Source: Argopecten irradians
Taxonomy: Eukaryota; Mollusca; Bivalvia; Pectinida; Pectinidae
Direction of reading: 5' to 3'
DNA length: 64,000 nt
Assembly: GCF_041381155.1 (NCBI RefSeq)
Contig: NC_091135.1
Location: 53,519,997-53,583,996, forward strand
Position numbers and translations under genes: made by a program. This document shows positions 1 through 11,350 of this stretch, piece by piece. Position 1 is the stretch's first letter. Each line of letters begins with the position of its first letter. The notes beneath the pieces are model-generated. The model did no database searches. It was not told where the DNA came from and saw nothing but the letters and a program-made list of their open reading frames with translations.

Positions 1-310
1 AAAACCCGGAGTATATCATAATAACATGAATTACATATTGTTTGTGCAACCATGTCACATTACACTGCCAACGAGCGAACCAGTCGTCCTACTCCCCTAA
101 TGCTGCGCACTAAGCTGGAGCAGAAACTACCACTTTTAAAGACTTTGGTGTGTCTGAAAGACTATAGTATTCACATTCAATATTTTTCCCTTAAGGATCT
201 TATCTGGTGAGGTTTCATTTTCGTTTCAATGATAAAAAGTTTTTTATGATTTTCAAAAACTAATTGTCTCTATTTTTATCACCTCCAAATAAAATTTTAA
301 TAAATGTATT
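1..310. other. 3' flank of the TNF receptor gene
   Basis: AT-rich sequence just beyond the receptor stop codon on the minus strand. It probably holds the 3' untranslated region. I see no other gene, no clear repeat and no convincing polyadenylation signal. Confidence 0.4.
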
Positions 311-3300
311 TTACTCTGTACTCTCACGTGGACCTGCATTAAACACATCCGGGTACTTTTTACGTAACACGTCTACGAGCTGGTTATTTTCATTCTGTAA
401 TAAAACCTTAATCACAATATCGGGCCTAGCTCCACTATTGCAAATAGGCTTCAAACATTGATAAATTTGCTCCCGTATGTCTTGAGGATAGTTCGCATTT
501 GCTTCTTTCATCAGCATATCGGCATTGATATTTCCCGGAGCTTCTACAAAAGAAAAAAAACACATTGAATGTACGTATTACTATATGTACAATTATAGAT
601 ACTTGGTAAAACCGTTGTTTTAATCAGTCAAAACAACCGGATTATTTACAAAGCTGCTATAATTAGAAATCGATATCATATTATTCATTATTAAACTGTA
701 CCTTCATATAATTCTCGAATGAGATGTTTCCATTGTCCATATTGTAGAAGGCCATCGCCAATAGTCTTCAGTACAGTGCTATTAATAGATGGTCCACATG
801 TAGCTCTTTCGCTGGGGCGGGATAGCAATAGTGTACTGGGGTTTTGTGGCAGAAGTGTTGGTGATGCTGGATTGTTTGGTGATGGGACATCTAAATTAGT
901 CCCAATCGTAGTAGGTTGATTAAAAGCAGCATATAGGACATTTACCGAACTGAAAAAAAGTCAAAGGTTGACACATTTCCAAAGCTTTAAGATCCCCTGC
1001 AAGATAGTATTCATGACATCATATATATTCATGAAAGATTCGTGAAATTTCAAGAATATTAGCAGATTGTGGTTCATGAAAAAAAATTCATGAATGTTCA
1101 CCAAATGACTCTCATGAACTCTTCATGAAGTTTTATGAATCCATAGAACATTCATGATTGTTCATGATCAATGTGTCAAGAATCATTTATGAAGTTTTAT
1201 GCATGACTGATATTAATTTAAATTCTTAAAATGAATAAAACATTTTCATTCATTTTGAAGAATTTAAATGATTATCAGTTATGCATAACACTTCATGAAC
1301 GATTCTTGACATGCTATTTCATTCCTTTTGATTAATTACAATGAATATCAACTGAAGTCACATGACCACACGAGTCTCATGACCACATGTAACTTAATTT
1401 AGTTTACATCGATTACGAAACAAGATATACAACTTATGCTAATCGCTGTCGATGGCCCGGATGTAATGCGCGGGGGATCTTAGTGTGGGAGGAAAGCGGA
1501 CTGACCGAAGAAAACTCACGTGATAGGGCAGGTGACCCCTAACCTTTTCACGTCCGTGACGGGGATGGCTAGGTGAAAGGCGAGTGGCTTCACCACTACA
1601 CCACCCGAGCACCCATGTTGGTGAATTCATGTTAAACTCTTCTGTTATATATTCACGTTATATTTCATGCTATTTTCACTGTAACGATATGTCACTTAAA
1701 CATTTGATATTTGAACATTGACATGTAACTTAATGATTTAGCTCCCCAAAATCATATGTCGGCCTATAAGAGAGACGAAATCTAGGGATCATATATTACT
1801 GGTTTTGAATAAAGCGCCTTCAATCACTGCCATGTTCAGTAACTTCGAGTTTTGTCAGATTCCGAATCGTATCACCTGACTGACGTTCGACACGACCTGC
1901 ACGTGGTGATCCAGGTAACTAGCTTAAGCGCACATGTGTTTGTTTACATTTTCCTTCTGGCTAGTATGAGCAGAGCAAATCGTGCTGGTATATGTCCACA
2001 GAATGAGTATTTGAAACATCCAATACGCACATTGCAGTAAAATATTGTGTGTATCCAATATTGTAATGTGCGAGCCTTATTTTCTCTGTAGATCCAGTCT
2101 GCTGAGGTTGACCACATGTTTTGTTTATGAAATATTGTTGACATTTTCTTTTGGTTTTACAACTCAAGATTGTCGCGACGATGTCCGGAAGAGTTCGGAA
2201 TGATTTCGCATCTTTCGAGCTTATTTTTCACTTGTTTTTTTTTTACTTTTATGATTTAATTTACTTACAGTGCTGCAACTTTAGAAAAAGTGGTAAAATT
2301 AGAAAGTTACTCAGACAGTCAGAGAAAAATATGTACAACACTTGAACTGTTTTCACAATGACAAAAAGAGCGAAAGTTATAGACCATGCAACTTTAATAT
2401 ATGGATTATACCTATTATTATAAGAATTTTTTTCACCAATATTGAATTGATTCCAATAGAATTGCCATTGGTTTGATAGAAAATTTCAATCCTGGACCCC
2501 CAGTAGAGTTCATGAAATTCAGATGCCGCTGACTCCAACTTGCATTCATTAAACTTCATAAATACGACTCAATTTCATGAATATTCATGAACTGTTTGTG
2601 CATACTGCTGCGAGTTGTTGTTCATGAATTGTCACGAATAAACATTCCTGTTCGTTCAGGATGGTTTTAAGTTCATGAATATCATTTTTTTATGAATTTT
2701 CATGAATGGGTTGTTCACGAATGTTCATGATTTAATGAATAAAATAATTTAATGAATGTTCGCGAATTAATGAATGAAAGGATTCATGATTGTTCATGAA
2801 ATATTTTTTCCTAAATTATTCATGAAGTTTTAAGTTCATGAATTGCATGAAAATATTCACGAATAATTAGAGAATATTCATGATTTTTTCATGAATCATG
2901 AATTATTCATCAACGTCTCGAGAGGATATAGAAAGCCTACATAATAGCACACAAGACATATGCAGAATGTAAATTTCAACATCTTAACTACTTTAATTTA
3001 AAGTTTAATATCATTATATACAAATGAATGTATTTGATTTAATAAATTTGAACATTAGAGATCAATTGATATAAATACACGTATATACTAAATATACCAA
3101 GGCATCAATAAATACTTGTAACTAAGGGCATACATTCACTGAATTAAAGGTACAATATACCTAAACAGGCTTACTTTTTATGCATGAAGGCTGATTGATA
3201 GATTAGGCGGTCTACCAACGATAGAAATAACAAACCTTTGATCGATATTAGATTTATTCTCTTCTTGACTCTGTTGGTTTTTAAAACACAATTTCTTCGT

Positions 3301-5292
3301 ACGCCATATCCAAATAAGCAGACCCACAACTCCTACCAATGCTCCGATAGATAAAATCGATACCATTACTATCTTTAGAACTGTTGTACCGCTGTCTGTA
3401 AGAACAAAATAATAACAAACGTATCTTAACATTTAAAAAATAAACGTGGAATTCAACACTCGTTGTTTATGAATTAATTTATCTTAGTCGTACTCCCAAA
3501 ATGATTGTGTAGGACTAAATTGAAAATCAACTGATACTAAATAATTTCTATTAAAATGTTAAGAAAATCAATTAATTGCACGATAGGGAGTACTATCAAT
3601 TTCCTTCAATCTTTCATCAGATACATGTTACTAATACAACAAGGCCATTTAAAGGAATGAATGGTACACATCGAGACAATTATATATACATGTAAGTTAT
3701 TGCCAAATTCATCAAACTTCTTCATGCAGTATATTATACACGAAGTCATATCGTATTTATTGGATACAGTTATTGAGTCGAATAGTTTCTATGTTTTAGG
3801 CTTGTACCTTGAGGTGAAATTATATGCACATCCGAGGGTTTTAGATCACATTTCCGGTCTTGCGTCAAGGTACACTCTGAAAGAACAGGCAACACACCAC
3901 AATGCGTGCATGGTTGGCATTCGTCAGTGGCTGACGTGTTGGAAGAGAAGTTTTTCCCCCATACACATCGGGTGCAGGTGGTGTTCTGTGTTGACGATCC
4001 TGAGTTACGAATTATACAGATCAATTAAATCTTTATATTGTCGTTTTTTTAGTATACAGAATGTAAGTATTTTTCTTTTAACAACATTTACCTACAAGCA
4101 ACTTTTAAACGGAAGTTACAATTTAGCCTAGTTAAAGGATGTGGATATACGATATGAATACAGTTATATAAAAATGATTGAGACGTCGTGTTAAAGTTTG
4201 AAATAAAAATCTGATGTGTCATGAGGTCAGGAAGATGAGAGATTTCTTGAAATCTTTACATTTAGTGTAGATTTAATTTTCTGCGACACTTTCACGTAAG
4301 AGTGGTTACTGCTTGTCAGAACTATCAAACGACCCTTCTTTACATGAATGCGGAAATCATTTAATTACCTTTTGTAAGAACACCATATCCAGGTTCACAT
4401 GCACCGAATTCCTTACAAACAGCATGGCCTTTGTCTAAATGGGGGAACAAATTAAATTGTCCACTTGGGCAGTCACATATCAAATTTGAGGAACGTGTAC
4501 ATTGTTGGACTGGTACTAAAGAAGAAGACTCGCACGTGGTCTTACAAAGGTCACAGTACTCAGCAATGTTGTAGTCAGATGTATACCGTCCTTCCTCGCA
4601 CAGCTCACATTTTGCATTGGTGTTTTCCGTCGCACAGTGATGAAGGAAATATGTTCCAGGGGCACATTTAACACACGGCACACCCGTCGGCGCTGTGTAT
4701 ACTATATCAGACGACAACTAGAGCAAAAGTAATCAACATATGTATAGTGTCGTAATGTCCTCATACTATAAATGGCGTTACCATGCCCTCCATTTAAAAA
4801 TATAGATACAGTTTCTCAGATAGATCCCTTTGTAGTAATACCCAGCAACGTGGGGAAGTACATGTAATTCAAATGTAACAGGATGTGAATTAGGATAAAT
4901 AAACTCCTGACTGATCTATGAGCGTAGGGATACCAAAAGATTAGCGTAAATTTATATATGAGTTAGATTACATGTTAGCGTTTTGTTCATTTGATATTTT
5001 ACCCATAACCATATCATCAGTAGTAAAACAGTTTGTGCATTTTTTTTAAATTTTGATTTGTATTTATTTTGCTTGTCTCCCCTACAACAGTTCTACAATT
5101 GTATTACAATATTTTTTCTGCAGGTTGAATGAAATGGTTACGAAATAATGATTTAGTACTATCCATATACAGAATGAAACAAAAAACAAACAAACAAACA
5201 AAAAAAACCAATTTGATTCTTACCTTTAGATTTGCGGCTGCGAACACCAAGTTGACAATAACATACAAAGATGACATAGCTAAATAATCCAT
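311..5292 (-). CDS. TNF receptor superfamily member with death domain (p75NTR-like layout), six coding exons
   Basis: Type I membrane receptor expected to bind a TNF-family or similar ligand and signal through a cytoplasmic death domain. Exons on the minus strand: 5292-5224, 4717-4369, 3999-3808, 3395-3236, 949-702 and 543-311. All junctions have AG/GT borders and matching phases, giving 416 residues. The signal peptide is residues 1-20 (hydrophobic LYVIVNLVFAAA). Four cysteine-rich domains lie between C38 and about residue 190; the last (CQPCTHC, then ECTLTQDRKC) resembles the fourth p75NTR domain. The membrane segment is about 209-234, followed by basic RTKK. A Ser/Pro/Thr-rich linker leads to a death domain at about 313-407, starting near IGDGLLQYGQWKHLIREL and ending near NQLVDVLRKKYPDVF. 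The start is the ATG just inside a 5' splice acceptor (AG at 5301-5300). The length and layout match NGFR-like receptors, but orthology to a named vertebrate receptor is not established. Confidence 0.88.
1010..1320. repeat. TTCATGAA-rich degenerate satellite with a large imperfect hairpin
   Basis: Dense scattered copies of TTCATGAAT in an intron of the TNF receptor gene. Positions 1171-1240 and 1245-1314 form an imperfect inverted repeat with arms of about 70 bases (ATGTGTCAAGAATCATTTAT against its near complement), so the strand could fold into a long hairpin. Confidence 0.75.
1430..1622 (-). mobile_element. tRNA-derived SINE, degraded
   Basis: Read on the minus strand, the copy starts near 1620 with a tRNA-like head that contains a perfect polymerase III A box (TGGTGTAGTGG). 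A body follows with CGTCACGGACGTGAAAAGG, TAGGGGTCACC and a TTTCCTCCCACACTAAGA stretch, and it ends near GCGATTAGC. The B box region is shortened. The body type resembles SINEs I associate with bivalves (from memory, not a database match). It lies in an intron of the TNF receptor gene. Confidence 0.7.
2565..2912. repeat. second TTCATGAA-rich cluster
   Basis: Same degenerate ATTCATGAAT motif family as at 1010-1320, with many imperfect palindromes, in the same intron of the receptor gene. The two clusters flank the SINE and about 1.2 kb of ordinary AT-rich DNA. They may be two parts of one interrupted satellite. Confidence 0.65.
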
Positions 5293-5370
5293 TTCAAACC
5301 TGAAACAGAAACCATTTTTTACATCATACATACGTCCGCTTTAATGCAACAAGCAAAATAGGTTATATTA

Positions 5371-5455
5371 CACAATCCACCTGGTATCCAGTAATTTGCC
5401 CGTGTAATATTTTTGCATTGTTGTAATATGATTTGGAGCGATTTTCTTTTGTGAA
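5371..5455 (+). repeat. dispersed repeat, copy 1
   Basis: About 85 bases starting CACAATCCACCTGGTATCCA and containing TTGCCCGTGTAATATTT. They closely match 36561-36645 in the same orientation, so this is a member of an interspersed family. Confidence 0.7.
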
Positions 5456-6773
5456 GATTTAGAGGACAGCTGAAAAATAATCGTAATCTTACTTTACTAC
5501 AGACGAAATCAGAATTTGAGGTTGCATTCATGTCAATCATTCGCAACCATTCAAAATAGTTATATATTAGTTTCAACAGGGAGACAAATACGTTTCATAC
5601 ATTCTAATATTCGAAAAAAAAATACCCCAATATTTACGCAGAAAAAACTCTCACACCATATTCAATTGTTGTTTTTGATTCCCTCAATGTCTCTTTTCTA
5701 ATAGATAAATTCAACTTTCACTCTTTTCAACTCATTCATCCACATTCGTTCATACAAATGTAATAAATACTTACAGTATATATTACTGTATATAGTGAAT
5801 AGTTGGTTTTCAGCGTTTGAATTTTTAAACTGTAATTATAATAGAACAAAAGCATGTCAAAGGATACAAAATTCAAAATAATTCTTTGAAGGAAATTTTG
5901 GGAAATAGATATTTCAAATGCACAAGACATATACTAAAAGAAATACATTTAATTAAATAGAATGTTAAAACATTCGCATAATTAAATCTTAACTAGGTCC
6001 TACATATTCTGAAAACAAAATGGGAAATTGTATCGAAAATTCATAGTATGATATACTATCAATTATATACTGAATAAGGATGTGGTGTACTCTTGAAGTT
6101 TTAATTTACCTTACCAAGGTTCTCTAAAATTAAAAAAACCTCTTGGACTCATTTGAAATCCTATATATATGTCTTATAATTATGTATGTATTTTCGATCT
6201 AAGCGCCATACATTTTCATTTATTAACATATATATACTAATATTAATATCAATTTTTGGCTGTCGGTACTATACGATGTCCAATAAAACTTAAGCTTTTT
6301 AAAATTCCATTCATGATTTTACACTACCAAAATATAACTTTCCTAATGCTATAACATAATTTCTTCAAATTAATATGCTTTTCAAAGTATATTTAAAAGT
6401 CAACAAAAAATTATTCTTTTCCGAAATCAAATGAAAATATATTGAGATTATTTAACAATTCTTTAAATTAATAATTTACATGTTAATTCTAATCTCATAT
6501 ATATATATATTGAAACATCTAAGTTTGAATATTAAAAGATAAAGGAAAGTAATTTATGATATTACCTTATACATAAGATTACAAAAATTAAATGAAACCC
6601 CACACATCTAGATACTTGGTAATGAATACATATTTGCAGTCTTTATACATTATCGTAATGACATGATGTATATTTTAAAATGCTTATTCCATATTTGTTG
6701 TTATCTGAACCACATAACCTTTTCAATTCACTTATGATATAATGCTATTATTTCAGTTTTGGGAATATCTTAC

Positions 6774-6873
6774 TCTTATCCATTTAAACTTGCTATCCTA
6801 TCATCATGTTAAAAGTATTACTGTCTTATCCATTTAAACTTGCTATCCTATCATCATGTTAAAAGTATTACTG
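6774..6873. repeat. perfect 50-bp tandem duplication
   Basis: Two adjacent identical 50-base copies starting TCTTATCCATTTAAACTTGC. The lack of any difference points to a very recent event or an assembly duplication. Confidence 0.95.
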
Positions 6874-7456
6874 TAGTGACAATAATACAGATATGATCAT
6901 GTAGTAATTATACAGTATTACGTCACTAATATGGCCAACAAAACAATTTAACAAAATTTAGTATACCAATGTAAAATTACAAAATATATGTATTATACAT
7001 GGCATATAATCATATATGTGTATTATATGAATTGATACAACCCTAATATGTATAGAATTGTCAAGATATACATTTAAATACGAGAAAAATCTTTCTACCT
7101 GCCACTTTACAGGGTATTCCCACATTCACTATAAATAGACATGGATTTTCCAGAATTACTAAAGTTAAATATTAACTAAATCCATTTCACATTTAGCAAT
7201 ATATATTGTTTTTTGATACCAAATACCAAAATGTTGAGCAAACTTATTATCATTTAGAAAATTCGACGCCGATTAAAATATCTACTTTCATTTTATAATT
7301 AGATTGTGGGTCGATTATGCAGATCGACAGGTAATATCAAAAGTCTTGGTTGCTTAACAAAATATGCATTCAAAACCTAACTACCACCAATAGACGCCAA
7401 GAACATAATTAACATACAGATGTCTTTGTAATTCAAGTCATATTGTTTAACATACC

Positions 7457-7845
7457 TTTGAGGGCTTTTTAAGTTGTCTCGAAAAAGTCACCAACCGGGT
7501 ACACGTACGCTGTTTACAATGCGCAGGTAGTATAACGGGTGCACACACGTTTCACCTGATTAACATATACACATATGTTATTCGGACAGCCTGCTACCAA
7601 TATCGCATTGCAGACGACACTTATCGGATTTCTCGAATGTTTGAAGTTGGTTGATGTTTTCAAAGAAAGCATATGAAATGTTTATATTATATTACACCAA
7701 TAGTTTAATAGACCACTACCTTTCCATGCAAAATTAAATGGTTTCTTGAAAACATTAATAATATTTAAAAAAGGATACATATCGATGACCTAAGAAAGTC
7801 AAAATCAAAAGTGATTTGCTTAAGTAATATGACTTGGTTCGAAAT
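7457..7845. promoter_or_regulatory. probable promoter region of the TNF receptor gene
   Basis: Sequence immediately upstream of the inferred noncoding first exon, and the left flank of the foldback element. No clear TATA box was identified. The assignment rests only on the donor at 7456 and the gene's orientation. Confidence 0.25.
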
Positions 7846-7882
7846 TACGGCGGCGTATTAGGGCCACTACAAAATTTTATTT

Positions 7883-8440
7883 ATCTTGTACGTACAAGTT
7901 ATTATCTTGTACGTACAACTTAGTATCTTGTACGTACAAGTTACTATCTTGTACGTACAAGTAACTATCTTGTACGTACAATATACTAACTTGTACGTAC
8001 AAGATACTAATTAGTATCTTGTACATACAAGTTAGTATCTTGTATCTTGTACATACAAGTTAGTATCTTCTTGTACGTACAACTTAGTATCTTGTACGTA
8101 CAAGTTAGTATCTTGTACGTACAAGATACGCAATCTTGTACGTACAAGATAGTATCTTGTACGTACAACTATCTTGTACGTACAACTTAGTATCTTGTAC
8201 GTACAACTTAGTATCTTGTACGTACAACTTAGTATCTTGTACGTACAAGTAAGTATCTTGTACGTACAAGTTAGTATATTGTACGTACAAGTTATATATT
8301 GTATAGCTTCATGCGATGTACAAGATAGTATCTTGTACGTACAAAGTTAGTATCTTGTACGTACAACTTAGTATCTTGTACGTACAAGTTACTATCTTGT
8401 ACAAACAAGTTACTATCTTGTACGTACAAGATAGTATAAT
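7883..8440. repeat. left 21-bp palindromic tandem array of the foldback element
   Basis: Some two dozen copies, somewhat irregular, of a unit with core TTGTACGTACAA and spacer GTTAGTATC or variants. Several unit lengths deviate and some copies carry TACATA or ACAAAC variants, so this arm is more diverged than the right one. Confidence 0.9.
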
Positions 8441-9171
8441 GTTAAAACTCTCGGTATTAAAGGCTGTGACTGGTTTACTGTCACAATGGCATCGCATGAA
8501 GCTATACGTATATTACGTACCCTTTGTTTAACTATGATCATCATTTGGACAATAATTGATGTGTGTATATATGTCTAATAAACACAAAAACATATGAAAT
8601 AATTTGTTTTGTTTTTGTTGTCTGTGCAATCAGTGCAATCAGTAACTCGTTCGAATTAGGGCATAATGCCTAGGATTTTTTTCGGAGGCAGTTAATTATT
8701 TTCAATACTACTATTCTGAAGTAAAATAAATGCTCCAACATTTCCAATAATGGCACCAGTGTGAAGTATGTAACTTTAATTACTGAAGAAAATTACGAAT
8801 TTGTTTTCTCCTCTTTTTAATAGATAAAACTTATCATTCATCGGAGATGTATCATATTCATTTTATCACTAAATATATCTTATCTTAAAACAAGCGACTA
8901 TACAGTTTCCTCGAAAGGAACTATACAGTGTCAGTTTCAAAATAATGCAAGTGACTATACAGTTTCAACTCACATTCCGGCAATTTCAAATTACGATAGT
9001 GAAAAAGATATTGTCCTCATTAATATATATTTATATCTTTAATATTGTCAAATAAGTTTATAAACGTGTGATCGTGCTTGAAGCTATGCAAAGTAGACCG
9101 ACTATCTTTAATTACGAAAAATATCAGGCGGGTGACTTAATTCTGCGGTGATAAACAGTAGTTCAACTCAA

Positions 9172-9586
9172 CTTGTATGTACAAGATACTAAGTTGTACG
9201 TACAAGATACTATCTTGTACGTACAAGATACTATAAGTTGTACGTACAAGATAATAATTTGTTCGTACAAGATACTAACTTGTACGTACAAGATACTATC
9301 TTGTACGTACAAGATACTAAGTTGTACGTACAAGATACTAAGTTGTACGTACAAGATACTAACTTGTACGTACAAGATACTAACTTGTACGTACAAGATA
9401 CTATATTGTACGTACAAGATACTAAGTTGTACGTACAAGATACTAAGTTGTACGTACAAGATACTAAGTTGTACGTACAAGATACTAACTTGTACGTACA
9501 AGATACTAAGTTGTACGTACAAGATACTAAGTTGTACGTACAAGATAATAACTTGTACGTACAAGATACTAACTTGTACGTACAAC
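9172..9586. repeat. right 21-bp palindromic tandem array of the foldback element
   Basis: About 20 regular copies of TTGTACGTACAAGATACTAA plus one base, inverted relative to the left arm. A 21-base period keeps reading frames open on both strands; these ORFs are not genes. Confidence 0.92.
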
Positions 9587-9879
9587 ATAAATTAAATTAT
9601 ATAGTGGCCCTAATACGCCGCCGTACGAAATCGATGTAAACCAAATAAAGTTTTTTTCTTTAATATCTATAAATGTTTTTTAAACCTTACTTCCATCAAA
9701 AGACTAATTTTATTAACAAAGTTAATATACAGATCTCTCTGACAACACCTATGTTATTCGGATAGCTATCAGTGTGCATTGTAGATGATACGTATCAGAT
9801 TGTTTTCGAATTTAATAAGTTTGTGTTTTAAACGCCAAGATTTCAATAGATCACTTAAAAATTATGAGCTATTAGGTAG

Positions 9880-10690
9880 AGCACAGCATGTTATACATTG
9901 ATCAACAGCAAGTCATACACTCATACACAGGTATACATAAGTGAACATTGCTTCGTATAACTTTCCTCTAATCAATAATGTCTTATATAATATATATAAT
10001 ATAAGTTGTATCCCTTATACAAATATGAGTTGAATCGTGAGCTGAATACTTGGTCAACATGGGATATGTAAGCATTGGTCTGACTATTGCATGGATCGTA
10101 AAACCATAGATGATATAATTCATGATGGTTTTCTGGTTAGAGGAAAATAAACTGTGTAATTCAAGAATGAATTGAATACGCTAAAGGCATCATTGGACTT
10201 GGTAATGCCAATATGAGACAGTACCTGTAAATGAGAGCCATAACGTGACCATTGTCACGTTCGTCATCTCATCAAACACCACAAAAGGCGATGAGGAAAG
10301 TTTGTTTAATTATTATTTAAAACTAAGTTGGTTTCTATGGAAGTTTTATTTCCTGGTAATAAAAATTAATTATATTCAGTTCAATTATTGAAACATTGAA
10401 ATTTAATCTACTGGCTCTGCAATACTGATAAACAATCGCACTCATAGGTAATTGACCAAATAATGCTTATATATAAGGTACATTCATATTCTTTTATTAC
10501 CTTATTCAAACTTCTACTTCCAAAATCCGTTAATTTATAATGAAGTTAAATCATGTATCGAACCCATGATGCCATATCTTGAGTTTGTCTTATTAGGATC
10601 TGATCCATCCTGGCTGTACCTGTTTACATCGAGGTCGTTAAATGATTTATTCAACATCTTTTGAAAATAGTATCATAAAATAATAATTGT
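9880..10690. repeat. duplicated block, copy 1 (upstream flank between receptor and gene A)
   Basis: Noncoding sequence that aligns with 17220-17830. Shared stretches include AAGTGAACATTG, CATTGGTCTGACTA and GCATGGATC, and the ends match as TTTACATCGAGGTCGT against TTTACACTGAGGTCGT. Substitutions and small gaps are frequent, so the duplication is not recent. Confidence 0.75.
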
Positions 10691-10712
10691 AGCGAAAACA
10701 CAATTTTATTAC

Positions 10713-10881
10713 CTGTTCCTTATAATCGTCACCGCGTCTGATGGGGATATTCTTCATTACAAAGTGAATGAACATTTCATTTAAATGATAAAGTCGTGTA
10801 GAACATGAAGGTTGTCGTGATGTAAAATCTGATAATGAGTAGATTTCTATGACATTTCCATTGTAATAAGCTGTCAGGGAC
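10713..10881 (-). CDS. unrecognised candidate internal exon
   Basis: Open segment flanked by good splice signals on the minus strand: acceptor ATGTCCTGTAG before 10881 and donor GAACAG|GTAATA at 10713. It encodes 56 residues starting SLTAYYNGNVIEIYSLSDFT and ending IRRGDDYKEQ. The composition is normal for a folded protein, with mixed charges and one cysteine. I do not recognise the family, and I found no neighbouring exons of matching phase, so it may be a relic of a broken gene or chance. It lies in the interval between the receptor and gene A. Confidence 0.3.
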
Positions 10882-11293
10882 CTACAGGACATTATATCAG
10901 ATGGGCGTTATTGGCATTTATGATTTATTTTATATTGTGCATTACAAGTAAATTAGTATATTTATGTATATAGACCATCCAAATGGACACTTAACACCCC
11001 ATCGCAACTCCTCCGGCTTTCTTATAATGATTGTGAGAGCTCTTCGAATAGGCCCAAAGATGTCCGATTGCTAAACACCAATATTGACGAGAAAATAAGT
11101 ATTAAATCGGAGGCTGATAAGGTTCTTAAAGGAACTTGTTCGCAGGACATCATTGACATAAAATAGTTCATTATTTATACTAATAGATAAATAACAACGC
11201 AGATGAGATGCCATTTTAGTTTTCATAATGTCAAATGATGCAATCAGAATGTCAACTAGGCGGACATTTCTTGAACATGTATTTAAACATGGT

Positions 11294-11299
11294 TATAAG
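11294..11299 (+). promoter_or_regulatory. possible TATA box of gene A
   Basis: TATAAG 52 bases before the gene A ATG, within GGTTATAAGATAGATA. The spacing would place transcription start near 11325 and leave a short leader. Confidence 0.35.
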
Positions 11300-11350
11300 A
11301 TAGATATGCCTTAGTTTGCGATCATCCATTGCCGAGATCACTGTTCCATC

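Larger units (their letters stand above)
5293..7456 (-). other. 5' leader of the TNF receptor gene and its large first intron (inferred)
   Basis: A strong acceptor (TTCTGTTTCAG) ends at 5300, leaving seven leader bases before the ATG. On the same strand a good donor, CTCAAAG|GTATGT, sits at 7456/7455. I infer a noncoding first exon ending at 7456, with the promoter around 7.5-7.65 kb. The roughly 2.2 kb between is AT-rich intron with a dispersed repeat and a 50-bp duplication. No other coding signal is visible. Confidence 0.4.
7846..9625. mobile_element. foldback-type nonautonomous DNA transposon
   Basis: The two ends are perfect 24-bp inverted repeats, each beginning TACGGCGGCGTATTAGGGCC when read inward. 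CGAAAT is repeated on both sides (7840-7845 and 9626-9631) as a 6-bp target site duplication. Inside each end is a long tandem array of a 21-bp unit whose core, TTGTACGTACAA, is its own reverse complement. About 700 bases of unique noncoding DNA lie in the middle. This is the architecture of foldback elements: terminal arms made of tandem repeats. No transposase is present and the superfamily is not determined. It sits between the receptor promoter and gene A. Confidence 0.88.

Noticed and set aside
3661-4131. 156-codon plus-strand frame
   Set aside because: It is the antisense of a TNF receptor exon whose minus-strand reading has cysteine-rich domains and correct splice sites.
9163-9639. Frames encoding LYVQDTK or SILYVQV repeats
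   Set aside because: These are translations of the 21-bp palindromic array of the foldback element, open on both strands.
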